A stretch of DNA of 64,000 nt from JAAYCI01 sp031549285. GTDB taxonomy: Bacteria > Bacillota > Clostridia > Oscillospirales > Ruminococcaceae. Both the position numbers and the translations under genes were made by a program. The stretch is taken from assembly GCA_031549285.1 (NCBI GenBank), contig JAVBPZ010000006.1, forward strand, positions 99,431 through 163,430, read 5' to 3'. Of this stretch, positions 9,107-17,531 are shown in pieces. Within the stretch, counting starts at the first letter, position 1, and each line of letters starts with the position of its first letter. Under the pieces are notes generated by a model. The model worked only from the letters and a program-made list of their open reading frames with translations, made no database searches and had not been told where the DNA came from.

Positions 9107-10936
9107 TTATTGAAACAACGCCACCACCCGATCCCACAGCGTGGTATTGTCCGCCTGCTGTGGGGCGTCCATGGTTTCGGCCGGTATGGCAATGGCGTCA
9201 GTCATAAACACGAACTGCACCAATATGGTGTTGGTGTTTTTGTCTGATACAAACGACACCGGTACAAAGTCCGATGTATCGTATTCGTCCATCAGCTTGT
9301 CTATTTCGCTCTGCATTTCATCCGGCAGGTCGGCCACCGCGTCGTTCAACTGGCCGGAACCGTCCTGCAGCTTATCTGCGCCGTCGCTATACTGCTGGGT
9401 GCCCGCCGCCAGCGACGCAATGCCGGTGTTCATTTGGCCATAGCCCGCCGCGATGCTGTCCACCCCGCCGGTGTACCCCACCAGCCCCTGGTGGAACTGG
9501 CCGTACTGGCCGGAAAGAGCAACCAAACCATCCGCCAGCTGCTGCAGCCCGGCAATGTCCAGGCTTTGCAGCGCCGTGTCCACCATGGAGGACAGCCCCG
9601 AGAGCTGCGCCGAGAAATACGCGAGGGAACCAACGGTTGCCGGGTCTGCGGACAGAAGCAAGGCAAAGGTGGGGTTTACACTGTCAAAGGTAGCTTTTAC
9701 CTGCTGCGCCGCGGCATATTGTAAATTCAACTGGTTTAGCGAGGCCTGGGCGGCGTCCTTGTCGGGGCCGTCTGCCATCGCATCTACCGCGCCCTGCAGG
9801 GCGGTGGTATCCACTGGGTCGGTGCTCAGCTGGCCAATGGCCCCCGCCAGCGCGTCGTACGCGCTGCCCAGCGCGGCGTTCACGTCCGATATGCCGGTGG
9901 CAAGGCCGGACAACGCCGCCGGCAGCTGCGCCAGCTGGGTGGGGTCTATGCCGCTGCCGCCGCTCATGGCGGCGGCCATATCGGCCAGCGCCTGGTTTAT
10001 TTGATTCGAGCCGGCCACCAAGCTGGCGGAGGACGCGCTGAGCTGCGAGAGGCCGGTAGCCATCTGCGCGGAACCGCTGGCCAGCTGTGTGCTGCCGTCG
10101 GCCAGGCCCTGTGCGCCGGTGGCCAGCTGGTCCACGCCGTCATTCAGCTGGGCTATGGCGTCGGTCAGCGAGGACATTTCCCCGGTCACGTCGCTGGTGT
10201 CCGGCAGCGAGATAGGCGTGGAGAACGGCATGCCGGAAATTTCCATCCCCGGCATTTCAAACGCCGTCACATCGGCAGACACGGTGGCGTCGGCGTCTTT
10301 GCCTGGCATTACCGTGAACACCACCATTTTGTTTTTCCCGGCGTTTGCCACCGTGGCGTCCGGCGCGGAAATATTAGTGCATTTGTCCGCGTCCAGCGTC
10401 AGGGATATTTGCAGCATGTAGTTGTCATAAAACGTTGCATCCACCGCCATGTTCTGCCGGCTGGTAATGTGTATGGCCAGCTGGCCGCTGTTGCCGGCCA
10501 GGTCGGCCGGGTCCACCGGCGCACCGTCCAGCGTGTAGCTGATGGTAAACACCCACGGCAGGTTCTGGGACGCCAGCGTCCCCTGGTAATAAAACTTCCC
10601 TGCATCCGCCTCCACGCTTACCGCGTCGGCCGTTTGTTCCATAGGCGCGGTGCTGGTCAGGTTGGCCACCATGGTATAGTCGCCAAAATCGGTCAGCAGG
10701 CCGTCGGCGGTCACGTCAAATTCATTCACCACGTATACCTCCCGCACCGCGCCAGCGGTGGACAGGTTCGCGTAAACGACCTCTTCCTTATCGGCCACAC
10801 CGGCCAGCCCAGCGCTTAGCACCGCCGCCTCCATGGCGTCGGCACCGGCCGCGCGCACCGGTTGCGTGGCCCCGGCGCCCAGCAGTACAATCACCAGGCC
10901 CATACATGCGATGGATTTAAACCACTTTGTTTTCAT
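9107..10936 (-). CDS. Secreted heptad-repeat (LxxG) protein, MMPL partner
   Basis: A 609-residue protein with a signal peptide (MKTKWFKSIACMGLVIVLLG, cleavage near VRA-AG) and long runs of the Leu-x-x-Gly heptad seen in YhgE/Pip-type proteins: about 250-320 (QLNDGVDQLATGAQGLADG) and 470-535 (SIAAGYGQMNTGIASLAAG). The middle is predicted beta-rich and binding-like. Relatives usually carry a C-terminal membrane anchor; here the chain ends at WDRVVALFQ without one, so it may be released or held by the exporter. The ATG at 10936 has GGAGAAGG upstream and overlaps the end of the MMPL gene by 20 bases, indicating translational coupling. Probably works with the exporter at the cell surface; substrate unknown. 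Confidence 0.8.
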   Translation of the reverse strand: MKTKWFKSIACMGLVIVLLGAGATQPVRAAGADAMEAAVLSAGLAGVADKEEVVYANLSTAGAVREVYVVNEFDVTADGLLTDFGDYTMVANLTSTAPMEQTADAVSVEADAGKFYYQGTLASQNLPWVFTISYTLDGAPVDPADLAGNSGQLAIHITSRQNMAVDATFYDNYMLQISLTLDADKCTNISAPDATVANAGKNKMVVFTVMPGKDADATVSADVTAFEMPGMEISGMPFSTPISLPDTSDVTGEMSSLTDAIAQLNDGVDQLATGAQGLADGSTQLASGSAQMATGLSQLSASSASLVAGSNQINQALADMAAAMSGGSGIDPTQLAQLPAALSGLATGISDVNAALGSAYDALAGAIGQLSTDPVDTTALQGAVDAMADGPDKDAAQASLNQLNLQYAAAQQVKATFDSVNPTFALLLSADPATVGSLAYFSAQLSGLSSMVDTALQSLDIAGLQQLADGLVALSGQYGQFHQGLVGYTGGVDSIAAGYGQMNTGIASLAAGTQQYSDGADKLQDGSGQLNDAVADLPDEMQSEIDKLMDEYDTSDFVPVSFVSDKNTNTILVQFVFMTDAIAIPAETMDAPQQADNTTLWDRVVALFQ

Positions 10937-13052
10937 TTGCCTTCTCCTGTTTCTGGTTGATTTCCTGTTTTCTATTGGCTTCCCCCGCTGTGGCAAGATC
11001 CCCATGATAGAACCCTGCCTTCCAGGTTGTAATCCGTATAAATCTATCAAACACCGTAAGCAACAGCGGCAGCATACACACCACCATCAGGAACGAGAGG
11101 ATGGTCCCGCGGCCCAACAGCAGCCCAATGACCGACACCGAGGGGTTGGTGCTGGTGGCCGACAGCACAAACCCGCAGATGGCCAGCGTACTGGCCGAGA
11201 CCAAAATAGACTTGAAGGTCTCCCCGAGCGACGTTCGTATAGCGGCCTTTTGGTTCATGCGCCGGCGGTTTTCCATGTAGTACGAGGTAAGCAGTATGGC
11301 GTAGTCTACCGTGGCGCCCAGCTGTACCGTATTCACCACCAGGTACCCCAAAAAGTTTATGGGCGCGCCGGTAAAGTATGGAATGGACAGGTTGATCCAG
11401 ATACCGGCCTCGATGGTGAACAGCAGAATGAACGGCAGCGAAAAGGACTTGAAGGTGATGAGCAGCACCAGGAAAATGGCCACCACGGCTATGATATTTA
11501 CCCGGGTGTTGTCCACCGCCACCACATTTTTCATGTCGTACAGGTTGGCGCTTTGGCCCGCGGTGTAGTAATCGTCTCCGTAATATTTTGCCGCGGTGTC
11601 CTGCACCGCCTCTACCGTTTCAAACGCGACGTCACCCTCGTTGCCTGTGTCGGTATAGGCGATGATGCGGGCGTACTCTTCCGAGTAAAACTGGTTGGTA
11701 ATGTCACTGTCCAGGAAATCCGCCGGGATACCGGTGCCCACCGTTTCCGCGAAGGACATGACCCCGGTGATATGTGGGATGTTTTTTAAATCCTCGGAAA
11801 GCTCGTATTCCTTCACGATATCCCCGCGCGGCACCAGTATGGCCATGACGGTGGACTGGCCAAACTGTTCCTGGATGGCGGCGGTGTCTTCTGCGGCGCG
11901 GCCGGTTTGGCTGGCATCGCCGTTGCCGTAGGTAAAGGCGGTGCGCCCCTGTCCCAGGAAAGCGGGAATGGCCAGGATCAGCACCAGTATGGTCACCGGG
12001 ATGCCGATTTTGGTCAGCACGCGGCCCACCTTTTTAAAGCTGGGCATCAGCGGCCGGTGCCGCGTTTTGTCTATTATTTTGTAACAGCACAGTGTAAGCG
12101 CCGGCAGGAACACCATGCAGGACAGGAAGCTGAAAACAATGCCCTTTACCAGGTTCAGCCCCAGGTCCGCGCCGATTTGGAACTGCATGAACGCCAGCGC
12201 CAAAAAGCCAAACAGCGTGGTCATGGCGCTGGCCGCCACCGCCGGCAACGAGCGCTTCATGGCCTTGGCCATGGCTTCCTGCACATCGTCTGTTTCCTGG
12301 CGAAAATCTGCAAAGCTGTGCAGCAGGAAGATGGCATAATCCAGCGAAACGGCCAGCTGCAAAATGGGGCTGACGGAATAGGTGACGAACGAAACCTGCC
12401 CCAGCAGGATGTTGGTGCCCATGTTGATGAGGATGGACACGCCGATGGCCGCCAAAAACAGCAGCGGTTCTATCCACGAGCTTGTGGACAGCATAAGGAT
12501 AAGCAGGATGACCGGCAGCAGGATAAGCATGGCGCTGCCGGCCTCTTTGCCGGTGGCGCTTTGCATGGCGTACAGGTCGGCGGCATCACCGGACACGGCG
12601 CCGTCTTCCCCTATCAGTTCCCGTATAGCGGTAATGGCTTCCCCCTCGGCGCCTTTTTCCACCACCACCGAGTACAGGGCGTCGCCGTCTTTATAGAACC
12701 CTTCCACCGTGTCCGTATCATACATGGACAGCGGGGTTTTCACATCCACCATGTCGTCCAGCCACAGGACCTCCTGCACGCCGGGCAAGGCGGCCAGTTG
12801 CGCCTTATACTCCAGCGCCGTGGGAATATCCACATCTTCCACCATCACACTGGCATTTGGCACCGCCTGGGTGAATTCCTCATTCATGATCTCCACCGCC
12901 TGGGTAGAGCGCGCCGACGGCGGCAGATAATCCACCATGTTATAGTTCACCCGCACGCCGAACAACAGCACGGCACACACCAACGTAATGGCGACCACGA
13001 TACCCACCACCAGCCGCCGGTGGTGAATAATTCCCTGGTTGATTTTCCGCAT
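10917..13052 (-). CDS. MMPL/RND-family transporter
   Basis: A 711-residue membrane protein with two copies of the RND half: a first membrane helix (LVVGIVVAITLVCAVLLFGV), an extracellular domain (about 35-190), a six-helix block, a second extracellular domain, and a second helix block ending with a basic tail. NYNMVDYLPPSARSTQA matches the opening of MMPL-family exporters of Bacillota. Such proteins use the proton gradient to move lipids, peptides or toxic compounds. The ATG at 13052 is preceded by AAGGAG; the longer in-frame start at 13097 lacks a site. First gene of a two-gene operon, divergent from the TetR regulator at 13282. Confidence 0.92.
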   Translation of the reverse strand: MRKINQGIIHHRRLVVGIVVAITLVCAVLLFGVRVNYNMVDYLPPSARSTQAVEIMNEEFTQAVPNASVMVEDVDIPTALEYKAQLAALPGVQEVLWLDDMVDVKTPLSMYDTDTVEGFYKDGDALYSVVVEKGAEGEAITAIRELIGEDGAVSGDAADLYAMQSATGKEAGSAMLILLPVILLILMLSTSSWIEPLLFLAAIGVSILINMGTNILLGQVSFVTYSVSPILQLAVSLDYAIFLLHSFADFRQETDDVQEAMAKAMKRSLPAVAASAMTTLFGFLALAFMQFQIGADLGLNLVKGIVFSFLSCMVFLPALTLCCYKIIDKTRHRPLMPSFKKVGRVLTKIGIPVTILVLILAIPAFLGQGRTAFTYGNGDASQTGRAAEDTAAIQEQFGQSTVMAILVPRGDIVKEYELSEDLKNIPHITGVMSFAETVGTGIPADFLDSDITNQFYSEEYARIIAYTDTGNEGDVAFETVEAVQDTAAKYYGDDYYTAGQSANLYDMKNVVAVDNTRVNIIAVVAIFLVLLITFKSFSLPFILLFTIEAGIWINLSIPYFTGAPINFLGYLVVNTVQLGATVDYAILLTSYYMENRRRMNQKAAIRTSLGETFKSILVSASTLAICGFVLSATSTNPSVSVIGLLLGRGTILSFLMVVCMLPLLLTVFDRFIRITTWKAGFYHGDLATAGEANRKQEINQKQEKANENKVV

Positions 13053-13101
13053 ATAGGCTCCTTCTGGTAAAACAACGCCCTGTCGGTTATCCAACATTTT
13101 G

Positions 13102-13130
13102 TTGTATTTTTCACTTTAGTGAATTATAAT
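13102..13130 (+). promoter_or_regulatory. Promoter of the TetR gene, overlapping the MMPL promoter
   Basis: On the plus strand TTGTAT (13102-13107), 17 bases, TATAAT (13125-13130). On the minus strand TTGCGT (13151-13146), 17 bases, TATAAT (13128-13123). The two -10 boxes share bases, so the divergent promoters overlap and are likely controlled together. Confidence 0.7.
13110..13123. promoter_or_regulatory. Operator-like palindrome in the TetR/MMPL divergent promoter
   Basis: Inverted repeat TTCACT-TT-AGTGAA. It fills the -35/-10 spacer of the tetR promoter and lies just downstream of the -10 box of the MMPL promoter, the position expected for a repressor that controls its own gene and the exporter operon. 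Confidence 0.65.
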
Positions 13131-13281
13131 CATCTTGGTGTCGGAACGCAACCACCAAATATGTGGATGTTGTGGTTTGTGCAACACTAACGAAAAGAGT
13201 GTTGGAAATTCAGAGAAAATTCACAAAACGAATGTTTCTATTTCACAAAGTAACATCGCAGAAAAACAGGGGGCGTGTGCT

Positions 13282-13869
13282 ATGAACCAAACGGCAAACA
13301 ACAAAAAAGAAGACCGCCGGGTACGCCTGACAAAGCTGGCGATACGCGAAAGCCTGATAGAGCTGATGCAGAAAAACCCCATCTCTAAAATATCGGTGAA
13401 GATGATCTGCGAAGCGGCGGACATAAACCGCAGTACCTTTTACGCGCACTATACCGACCAATATGACCTGCTGAACAAAATACAGCAGGAGGTTGTTTCG
13501 GCCATTATGGTGCAAATTTTCGTGAAGGAGTTTACCCAGGAAACCGAGGCCACCGTACCGGTGCTGACGCAGATACTGGAATATGCCGAGGAAAACAAGG
13601 CGCTGTTCCGGGTGTTGCTGAGCGAAAACGGGGACTCCAGCTTTCAAGACGAGCTGGTGCTGCTGGCCCAGCAAAAGTCCCTGCAGGAAATACGCGAGCG
13701 AAAGCACCTGAATGAAAATATGTCGCGGTATTTGGAGTGCTTTGCGGTATCCGGGTGTTTGTCTATCATACGCAAATGGCTGGACGATGATTGCCCGGAC
13801 GAGCCGGAAAAGCTGGCGGAGCTGATAACCAAGCTGTTGTTCCAGGGGATTTCATGGTTTTACCGGTGA
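13282..13869 (+). CDS. TetR-family transcriptional regulator
   Basis: A 195-residue regulator. The N-terminal helix-turn-helix domain (about 12-60) contains ISKISVKMICEAADINRSTFYAHY, the usual TetR recognition helix; the C-terminal ligand-binding half ends with LLFQGISWFYR, in the style of the TetR_C_33-type domain of Bacillota. The ATG at 13282 follows AGGGGGCG; the frame is open another 147 bases upstream but that part crosses the promoter region. It is divergent from the MMPL operon and most likely represses it, with the palindrome at 13110-13123 as operator. The inducer is unknown. Confidence 0.9.
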   Translation: MNQTANNKKEDRRVRLTKLAIRESLIELMQKNPISKISVKMICEAADINRSTFYAHYTDQYDLLNKIQQEVVSAIMVQIFVKEFTQETEATVPVLTQILEYAEENKALFRVLLSENGDSSFQDELVLLAQQKSLQEIRERKHLNENMSRYLECFAVSGCLSIIRKWLDDDCPDEPEKLAELITKLLFQGISWFYR

Positions 13870-14032
13870 CCGGTGATTGGACACGACGTGGTGGTCAAGA
13901 TTGGTAGAGGTTGCAATGACGGGTTGCCGTGTGGCGGGAGGGCGGTGCCGGTGGTAAACGGGCTCTTTTGTCCAAGGCTGCTAAAAACCGGCTTTCCCAC
14001 ATCTTTCGCCGCCCCGCTAAATAAAAACGAAA

Positions 14033-14083
14033 AAAAAGACACTTGTCATCCTTCGAAAACAGGATTTTAACAGGTGTCTTTTT
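14033..14083. terminator. Bidirectional terminator between tetR and the DUF6512 gene
   Basis: Stem AAAAAGACACTTGT/ACAGGTGTCTTTTT with one wobble pair and an inner helper pairing; T runs on both strands. Confidence 0.85.
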
Positions 14084-14167
14084 GTAATGTGTATATTTTG
14101 CATATAGTTCGGTGTTGTTCCGTATAAATACCGTCGGCGAACCTGCGGGATAGCCAGTGGCGATGGG

Positions 14168-14701
14168 TCAGCCTTCCTCGTGCGGGATGAACAGCGGCAG
14201 GTCCGGCTGCACAAAGGTAAATACCGTGAACACCGCCACCAGGGCAGCCAACAGCCCCGCGGCCAGCCACAGGTTCATACGCTTTTTGCGGTGATACAGC
14301 CACAGGCCAAACAGCTGGCCGCCGGCCATTGCCAGCAGGAAGTCCACTATATCCACCCCCAGGCTTTCCACACCGGTGGCGCCGGAGTAGGTGTAGAAAA
14401 ACACCGTCATGAACAGCATGGCAAACACTATGGCCCCCAGCAGCGCCGTGAACCAAACGGCGGGGTCTATGGCGTCCTTTTTGCGGCGTACCAGGAAATA
14501 CCCGCCCCACCAGAACAGCATGGGCCACAGCGCCATTTTATTGTGCTCCCACACGCTTTCGTTTATGGGCGCAATAATGCCCACCAGCAGGTTGTTGCCG
14601 GAAAGCTGATAGATGAAATGGAACGACGAGCCCACCAGGGACAGCACCAAAATACCCCACAGAATCCACTTTTCCGGGCTGGACCATTTTGCTTTTTGCA
14701 T
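14168..14701 (-). CDS. DUF6512-like integral membrane protein
   Basis: A 177-residue protein with five or six hydrophobic segments and the block INESVWEHNKMALWPMLFW near 40-60, which I associate with the DUF6512 family of small membrane proteins of Clostridia. It ends in a short acidic tail (PHEEG). The ATG at 14701 follows AAAAGGAGG at ideal spacing; the 37 extra in-frame residues upstream lack any site. Single gene, own terminator. Function unknown; the conserved SVWEH motif within a membrane segment could bind a ligand or metal, but this is speculation. Confidence 0.75.
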   Translation of the reverse strand: MQKAKWSSPEKWILWGILVLSLVGSSFHFIYQLSGNNLLVGIIAPINESVWEHNKMALWPMLFWWGGYFLVRRKKDAIDPAVWFTALLGAIVFAMLFMTVFFYTYSGATGVESLGVDIVDFLLAMAGGQLFGLWLYHRKKRMNLWLAAGLLAALVAVFTVFTFVQPDLPLFIPHEEG

Positions 14702-14928
14702 GCCGGGCCTCCTTTTGTTGGGTGATATTCTTTTGTGCGGCGCAGGGCCTTTCCCACGCCGGCTTTGTTTCGACCCATGGTCAATTTGACCTATTATACA
14801 CAGAACCGGCACAATATGCCAGCAGTATTTTTTGTTTCATTTTGTCGGGTTTTGTTTGGCGGGTTTGCCCGGGCAGCTTTTGGGCGCGGTCAGGCTTTTT
14901 TCCGGCGGCGAAAACAACCGGCAAGCCC

Positions 14929-14957
14929 TTGCCTGTACCACGGCGCGGTGATACAAT
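14929..14957 (+). promoter_or_regulatory. Promoter of the ion channel gene
   Basis: TTGCCT (14929-14934), 17 bases, TACAAT (14952-14957). The predicted transcript begins near 14964, which rules out the long open frame from 14689 and supports the GTG start at 15019. The rest of the 14702-15018 interval shows no other feature. Confidence 0.7.
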
Positions 14958-15018
14958 AGACCATACTGCATCACCCAATACACGCCCGGGAAAACCGGCG
15001 CACAAAGGCGGTGTTTTT

Positions 15019-15546
15019 GTGTTCATTGCCCTGTTTCGCGCATTCAAGACGGCTTTGCTGACCAAAAGTTTCCGTTGGCTTATCATCACAGTGTTGGTCA
15101 CGTTGGGAATTGGCACCGCATTTTATGTGCTGGTAGAGCGCTGGCGCATCATCGATTCCTTATATTTCTGCGTGGTAACGCTAGCTACCATCGGTTACGG
15201 GGACCTGGCGCCGCAAACCTATGCCGGTAAAATATTCACCATCTTCTACATCTTCATCGGCATTGGGCTGCTGTCCTCGCTGATAGCGGAGATATTCCGC
15301 GCGTTCCAGCGAAATGCAAAAAAAGCTGCCGAAAAACAAGCGGAAAAACAAGCCGCGCTGGACAAAGAAAAACAGGCCCGCCAAAAGGAAGCGGACGCGG
15401 AAAAGGAACGCCAGAGAACCGAGCGGAACCAGCAGAACGACGCGCAGCGCCACGCGCGGGATGCCCAGCGCCAGGCACGCCGAGCGGCGCGCCACCATTC
15501 GCCGGAGGAACTGCCGGAAGCAGAGCGCGACCACGACACAGAATAG
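15019..15546 (+). CDS. Two-helix potassium channel with long charged C-terminal tail
   Basis: A 175-residue protein of the Ion_trans_2 type: helix 1 (about 20-40), pore helix and selectivity filter TIGYGD (57-62), helix 2 (about 71-95), then an 80-residue tail of repeated Ala/Lys/Glu/Gln/Arg that should form a single long charged helix or coiled coil. Four subunits would make a K+ pore; the tail could drive tetramer assembly or contact nucleic acid or membrane. There is no RCK/TrkA-N domain, so gating by nucleotide is not expected. The start is GTG with AAAGGCGG seven bases upstream, agreeing with the promoter position. Confidence 0.88.
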   Translation: MFIALFRAFKTALLTKSFRWLIITVLVTLGIGTAFYVLVERWRIIDSLYFCVVTLATIGYGDLAPQTYAGKIFTIFYIFIGIGLLSSLIAEIFRAFQRNAKKAAEKQAEKQAALDKEKQARQKEADAEKERQRTERNQQNDAQRHARDAQRQARRAARHHSPEELPEAERDHDTE

Positions 15547-15678
15547 CCCCTATCCCCTGCCTTGGCCCCGCACCGCCAGGTACGAACCGGCCGGTGTTTT
15601 CTCTTCCGGCCAGGGTGCGGTGCTGCGCTGAAATTCTTCGTAATGAAAAATTTACATTTTCCCATACCGCGCCAAACG

Positions 15679-15728
15679 CGCGGCAGGCCATGTGTCCCGC
15701 ATGCGTTGCCTGCCGCGTTTTTGCGGGT
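15679..15728 (+). terminator. Terminator upstream of purC
   Basis: Stem CGCGGCAGGC/GCCTGCCGCG with a 19-base loop, followed by TTTTTGCGGGTTTT. Confidence 0.7.
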
Positions 15729-15782
15729 TTTCCCCGGGGGCAATTTTTCACCACGAAAATGCGAAACGTCGCCATGAAAATG

Positions 15783-15812
15783 TTGCAAATAATTATTTAA
15801 TAATTGTATAAT
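15783..15812 (+). promoter_or_regulatory. Promoter of purC
   Basis: TTGCAA (15783-15788), 18 bases of AT-rich DNA, TATAAT (15807-15812). The leader is about 55 bases, too short for a purine riboswitch. Confidence 0.7.
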
Positions 15813-15875
15813 AATACGCGGAGCAATTCTTCGCATCGGCTGCATGGCGGCCGGACAGAATGGAGGAGAGGGAAA

Positions 15876-16556
15876 ATGGAACTGGTTTACAAGGGCAAGA
15901 CAAAGGACGTTTTTCGGCTGGAAGATGGGAATTACCTTTTGAAGTTCAAGGACGACGCCACCGGCGAAAACGGCGTGTTTGACCCCGGCGCAAACGCGGT
16001 GGGCCTGTCTATCGACGGCATGGGCCAAGGCGGCCTGCGCCTAACCGAGTACTTTTTTCGCAAGATAGAGGATGCTGGCTTCCCCACCCATTTTATTGAC
16101 GCGGACGTGCCAAACGCCACCATGACGGTGCGCCCGGCCAGCACCTTTGGCCAGGGGCTGGAGGTTATCTGCCGCCTGCGTGCCACCGGCAGCTTCATGC
16201 GGCGGTACGGCGCCTATGCCACCGAGGGCCAGCCGCTGGACGCCTTTGTGGAAGTAACGCTGAAAGACGACGACCGGGGCGACCCGCCTATCTCGAAAGA
16301 CGCGCTGGCCATGCTGAATATCCTGAGCGAGGAAGAGTACGAAACGCTGAAAACCCTGACACAGCAGATGTCGCTGCTGATAAAAGCGGATCTTGCCACC
16401 AAAGGCATTGACCTGTATGATATTAAACTGGAATTTGGCCGGGTGGACGGCAAGATTGTGCTGATAGATGAAATTTCCGGCGGCAACATGCGCGCCTATA
16501 AGGGCGATACACGGCTGGAGCCGCTGGATCTGGTAACGGCGGTGCTGGGGTCCTGA
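15876..16556 (+). CDS. purC: Phosphoribosylaminoimidazole-succinocarboxamide synthase
   Basis: SAICAR synthetase, which joins aspartate to CAIR with ATP in purine biosynthesis. The 226 residues begin MELVYKGKTKDVFRLEDG, with the KGKTKDV nucleotide loop, and contain FGQGLEVICRLRATGSFMRRYG, SKDALAMLNI and KLEFGRVDGKIVLIDEISGG, all typical. Length is close to the family's roughly 235. The ATG follows GGAGGAGAGG. It stands alone between a promoter and a terminator rather than in a pur operon, as is common in Clostridia with scattered purine genes. Confidence 0.97.
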   Translation: MELVYKGKTKDVFRLEDGNYLLKFKDDATGENGVFDPGANAVGLSIDGMGQGGLRLTEYFFRKIEDAGFPTHFIDADVPNATMTVRPASTFGQGLEVICRLRATGSFMRRYGAYATEGQPLDAFVEVTLKDDDRGDPPISKDALAMLNILSEEEYETLKTLTQQMSLLIKADLATKGIDLYDIKLEFGRVDGKIVLIDEISGGNMRAYKGDTRLEPLDLVTAVLGS

Positions 16557-16588
16557 GCCGTCTTTACCGCTCCATAGTAAATGTATTG

Positions 16589-16629
16589 GCCCGCCGGCAT
16601 GTTTCTGCATGCCGGCGGGCTTTTGCTTT
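16589..16629 (+). terminator. Terminator of purC
   Basis: A 13-base perfect stem GCCCGCCGGCATG/CATGCCGGCGGGC with a 6-base loop, then TTTTGCTTTG. Confidence 0.9.
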
Positions 16630-16646
16630 GAAACAAAAACATTCGT

Positions 16647-17294
16647 TTACCGGGGTGTTTCCGGGCCCGCTGCGCCGTCCTTTGTAAACACTGCCAGCCC
16701 CACCGGCACCCTGCCGGGCAACAACTGCAGCTGTGGCGCAGGCAAGCCGCTGGCGGCCAGCATACCAGCATACTCCTGCACCGTATAGGCGTGCTGCGAG
16801 CGAAACCCCAAAACACGGTACCCGGCCAGCATGGCACGGAAGCCCGGCCCGCATTCGCCGGTCAACACAGTGGGCACCACCAGCAACCCGCCGGGTGCCA
16901 CCGCGCCCCACAGCGTGTGCAGCGCGGCCTGTGGCGAAGGCAGCAGGTGCACCACATTTGCCGCAATGACCATATCATATGGTTTTTCCTTTTGGGGCGG
17001 ACGCAGCAAATTCCGCCGGGCAAACCGTATGTTTTCCAGGCCCCGTTTTTGTGCCTTTCGTTTGGCATGTGCCAGCATGGGCAGCGACAGGTCGGTACAC
17101 GTTACCCGGCGCGCATGGGGCGCCAGCGCCAGCGAAATAACTCCGGTACCGGCGGCACACTCCAGCACGCGGCTGTCCGGCCGCACCCGCGCGGTTATCT
17201 GCGTAAGCATTTCCGTGTACGCGCGCCGGTTCAACGCCTGAAAGGTATCGTACGCAAAGGCGAACCGGTCCCAGAATGTTTTGTGCAGTGGCAT
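16647..17294 (-). CDS. Class I SAM-dependent methyltransferase
   Basis: A 215-residue Rossmann methyltransferase: motif I VLECAAGTGVISLALA (about 43-58), an acidic residue closing strand 2 (CTDLSLPML), motif III around MVIAANVVHLL and motif IV PGGLLVVPTVL. It resembles the small Methyltransf_11/25 group (ubiE-like); the substrate cannot be told from sequence. No signal peptide or membrane segment. Strong AGGAGG site before the ATG. It is a single gene on the minus strand, upstream DNA being AT-rich with an inverted pair TTTCAGTA/TACTGAAA (about 17345-17407). Confidence 0.88.
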   Translation of the reverse strand: MPLHKTFWDRFAFAYDTFQALNRRAYTEMLTQITARVRPDSRVLECAAGTGVISLALAPHARRVTCTDLSLPMLAHAKRKAQKRGLENIRFARRNLLRPPQKEKPYDMVIAANVVHLLPSPQAALHTLWGAVAPGGLLVVPTVLTGECGPGFRAMLAGYRVLGFRSQHAYTVQEYAGMLAASGLPAPQLQLLPGRVPVGLAVFTKDGAAGPETPR

Positions 17295-17439
17295 GGGTGT
17301 TTCCTCCTGGCCTGTTATGTGTTGTTTTTTTAACGAGATGAATTTCAGTATTTTATATTCAACGATTGCTTAATTGTTATATTTTTAGGGTACGCGTTTT
17401 ACTGAAACTTGTCAAGGGCCAATTTTTTTAGCAGGACAA

Positions 17440-17485
17440 AAAAACAACCGGCAGGCTGCCCTGTAAAAACAGGCGGCCTGCCGGT
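17440..17485 (-). terminator. Terminator of the PutP-type symporter gene
   Basis: Stem ACCGGCAGG/CCTGCCGGT (17447-17455 and 17477-17485) with an inner helper stem CCTGT/ACAGG; read on the minus strand it is followed by TTGTTTTTTT. Confidence 0.85.
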
Positions 17486-17531
17486 GAAAAAACAATTAAA
17501 AATCAAAAATACCCATGCTGCCAAACCCGGT

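Larger units (their letters stand above)
15547..15875 (+). other. Intergenic region before purC
   Basis: No gene seen. It holds a GC-rich inverted repeat just after the channel gene (CCGCACC with GGTGCGG near 15569-15623), the terminator at 15679-15728 and the purC promoter at 15783-15812. Confidence 0.5.
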
